DNA from: CAZFUY01 sp964522445
GTDB taxonomy: Bacteria > Pseudomonadota > Gammaproteobacteria > SZUA-229
NCBI GenBank assembly: GCA_964522445.1
Contig: CAZFUY010000131.1
Location: forward strand, 1-6,819
Length of the DNA: 6,819 nt
Direction: 5' to 3'
Below, piece by piece: positions 6,036 to 6,819 of this stretch. The notes under the pieces were generated by a model. The model was not told the DNA's origin. It saw nothing but the letters and a program-made list of their open reading frames with translations, and made no database searches. Each line of letters begins with the position of its first letter. Position 1 is the first letter of the stretch. Made by a program: the position numbers and the translations under genes.

Positions 6036-6063
6036 TTACTGTAATCAACACAGGGCAAAGCAA

Positions 6064-6714
6064 ATGACGGATAAAAAATCTACTGAACAAAAAACAACCA
6101 CTCCTAAAGCCCCGGCAAAAAAAGCAGCAAGAAAAAAAGCAACTCAGCCTTCTGTGGCAACGGTAGAGGCTCTTGCCAGTATCCAGCGGATACTGGATGA
6201 AATGAAGAAAGAAAGGGAAAGCCGAGATAGACAGTTGTCACAGTTATTTGAGGGTCTGGATGCTGCCTTTACTCGTGCAGATACGGTTAACAGTGAGCGT
6301 GAAGATAGCAGTAAGCAGGCTATTAACCAGTTAACGAAATCAATTATGCTCGATCATGAAGCAGCGCTCAAAGAAGTGCAGGAACAGGAAGTGCTAACGG
6401 ATAAAAAGCTGGGTTATTTATCACAGCTACAGGAACAGCGGTCTACCCGTAATAAATGGATTGCTATCCCCGGTGTTGTGCTGGCTGTTGTTGCTGTGGT
6501 TTATATGTTTTATGTGGTTACGGTTATGGAAACAGCGATGACCAGTATGTCAAAAGATATGCAGCATATCACCAGTTCGGTAAATACTATGAGTCAGGAT
6601 ACTCGTGCCTTAAATGTAAATATGGGGCAGATGAGCCGTGATATGAATGTGATGACGCATAATGTTGCGCCTGCAATGAAGGGGTTGCGTAATGTTATGC
6701 CGTGGGCACCTTAG
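6064..6714 (+). CDS. Single-pass membrane protein with Met-rich coiled-coil repeats, function unknown
   Basis: Protein of 216 aa that I cannot assign to a characterised family. The N-terminus (1-30) is rich in Lys, Ala, Thr and Pro (KAPAKKAARKKA), like histone H1-type tails. Residues 33-128 are charged and helical, with coiled-coil character. One membrane helix spans about W132-V154. By the positive-inside rule the Lys-rich part is cytoplasmic and the C-terminus periplasmic. From M155 to V201 hydrophobic residues, mostly Met, recur at 3-4 spacing for about seven heptads. Inside this are three tandem 14-residue units, each beginning MS-x-D (M162, M176, M190). The tail ends VAPAMKGLRNVMPWAP. 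Similar tails ending in MPW occur, as I recall, in uncharacterised gammaproteobacterial proteins. Start supported by AGGG eight bases upstream and a consensus -10. It seems monocistronic. A structural or scaffold role in the envelope is speculation. Confidence 0.85.
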   Translation: MTDKKSTEQKTTTPKAPAKKAARKKATQPSVATVEALASIQRILDEMKKERESRDRQLSQLFEGLDAAFTRADTVNSEREDSSKQAINQLTKSIMLDHEAALKEVQEQEVLTDKKLGYLSQLQEQRSTRNKWIAIPGVVLAVVAVVYMFYVVTVMETAMTSMSKDMQHITSSVNTMSQDTRALNVNMGQMSRDMNVMTHNVAPAMKGLRNVMPWAP

Positions 6715-6747
6715 AAAATATTATTTTATTTAAATATAACCACCCAA

Positions 6748-6795
6748 ACTGGTGATAGATATTAGAGATAAAAGTTGCTAGTATCTTTCGCCAGT
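6748..6795. repeat. 18-bp imperfect hairpin downstream of the membrane protein gene
   Basis: Arms ACTGGTGATAGATATTAG (6748-6765) and CTAGTATCTTTCGCCAGT (6778-6795) pair at 15 of 18 positions around a 12-base loop. Read as plus-strand RNA, two of the three mismatches are G-U wobbles, leaving one U-U. It starts 33 bases after the stop codon. No T-run follows on either strand, so it is not a standard intrinsic terminator. It may be an RNA-stabilising 3' hairpin, a terminator using Rho, or part of a repeated palindromic element. Confidence 0.6.
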
Positions 6796-6804
6796 ATTGT
6801 GGTC

Positions 6805-6818
6805 TGACTATTCAGTCA
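6805..6818. repeat. Small dyad at the window edge
   Basis: TGACT-ATTC-AGTCA, a perfect 5-bp inverted repeat nine bases after the larger hairpin. It may be an operator of a gene beyond the window or chance. Confidence 0.3.
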
Positions 6819-6819
6819 T

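Larger units (their letters stand above)
5752..6063. other. 312-base intergenic region with small inverted repeats
   Basis: I see no convincing gene here. Visible items: a 6-bp inverted repeat, CTGTTT/AAACAG, spanning the ung stop (5744-5749 and 5759-5764), without a T-run; GAGACCTTTGCACGA at 5764-5778, which resembles the end of some insertion sequences; stems GCCTG/CAGGC (5843-5847, 5860-5864), CTCTG/CAGAG (5864-5868, 5882-5886) and GGAC/GTCC (5886-5889, 5894-5897), packed within 55 bases; a 24-codon ORF at 5904-5978 preceded by AGGAG; and, at the right end, the promoter of the next gene. The clustered stems could belong to a small RNA or an eroded mobile element, but neither can be shown from sequence alone. 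Confidence 0.5.

Noticed and set aside
6038..6052. LexA-like site (CTGT-N7-ACAG)
   Set aside because: Spacing is seven rather than eight bases and the AT-rich core of a LexA box is missing.
6046..6060. Cyclic-di-GMP riboswitch-like string CACAGGGCAAAG
   Set aside because: The rest of the aptamer is absent and the coding sequence begins a few bases later.
6456..6641. 61-aa frame inside the membrane protein gene
   Set aside because: Cys/Gly/Tyr-rich composition is the plus-one shadow of Val/Met-rich codons.

Overview
The window looks like the chromosome of a fairly AT-rich gammaproteobacterium. The evidence is a PhoP/PhoQ-like two-component pair, a uracil-DNA glycosylase close to the enterobacterial form, and c-type cytochromes typical of respiratory proteobacteria. 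I cannot name the genus. No rRNA, tRNA, CRISPR array, phage gene or intact insertion sequence is visible.

The left two thirds (1-4891) is one continuous run of seven minus-strand genes, probably an operon read from right to left. In transcription order they are a four-helix b561-type cytochrome b, a monoheme cytochrome c of the SHP/DUF1924 family, a diheme cytochrome c (DHC), a small secreted PepSY protein, a PhoP-like response regulator, a PhoQ-like sensor kinase, and a lipoprotein metallophosphatase of the purple acid phosphatase (ACP5-like) type. Gaps are at most 25 bases, and two junctions are ATGA overlaps. The cytochrome b, DHC and SHP proteins are expected to move electrons between the membrane quinone pool and the periplasmic SHP heme, which in characterised homologues binds small ligands such as O2 or NO-related species. 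The PepSY protein and the two-component pair are probably the sensing and control arm of the same locus. A direct repeat, CTGAAA-N5-CTGAAA, lies before the first gene. Its spacing is that of an OmpR/PhoP-type box, which suggests that the response regulator controls its own operon.

The divergent intergenic region (4892-5067) also holds a plausible promoter for ung on the plus strand. The ung gene (5068-5751) is complete. A 312-base stretch without a convincing gene follows (5752-6063). It contains several small inverted repeats, a 24-codon ORF with a good ribosome binding site, and a promoter with a consensus -10 box.

That promoter serves a single-pass membrane protein of unknown function (6064-6714). 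It has a Lys/Ala-rich N-terminus, a coiled coil, one membrane helix, and a C-terminal Met-rich heptad region containing three tandem 14-residue repeats. The last 105 bases contain an 18-bp imperfect hairpin and a smaller dyad at the window edge.

The most interesting points are the coupling of an SHP electron-transfer chain, a PhoPQ-PepSY module and an acid phosphatase in one operon, the putative autoregulatory box, and the repeat-built membrane protein.
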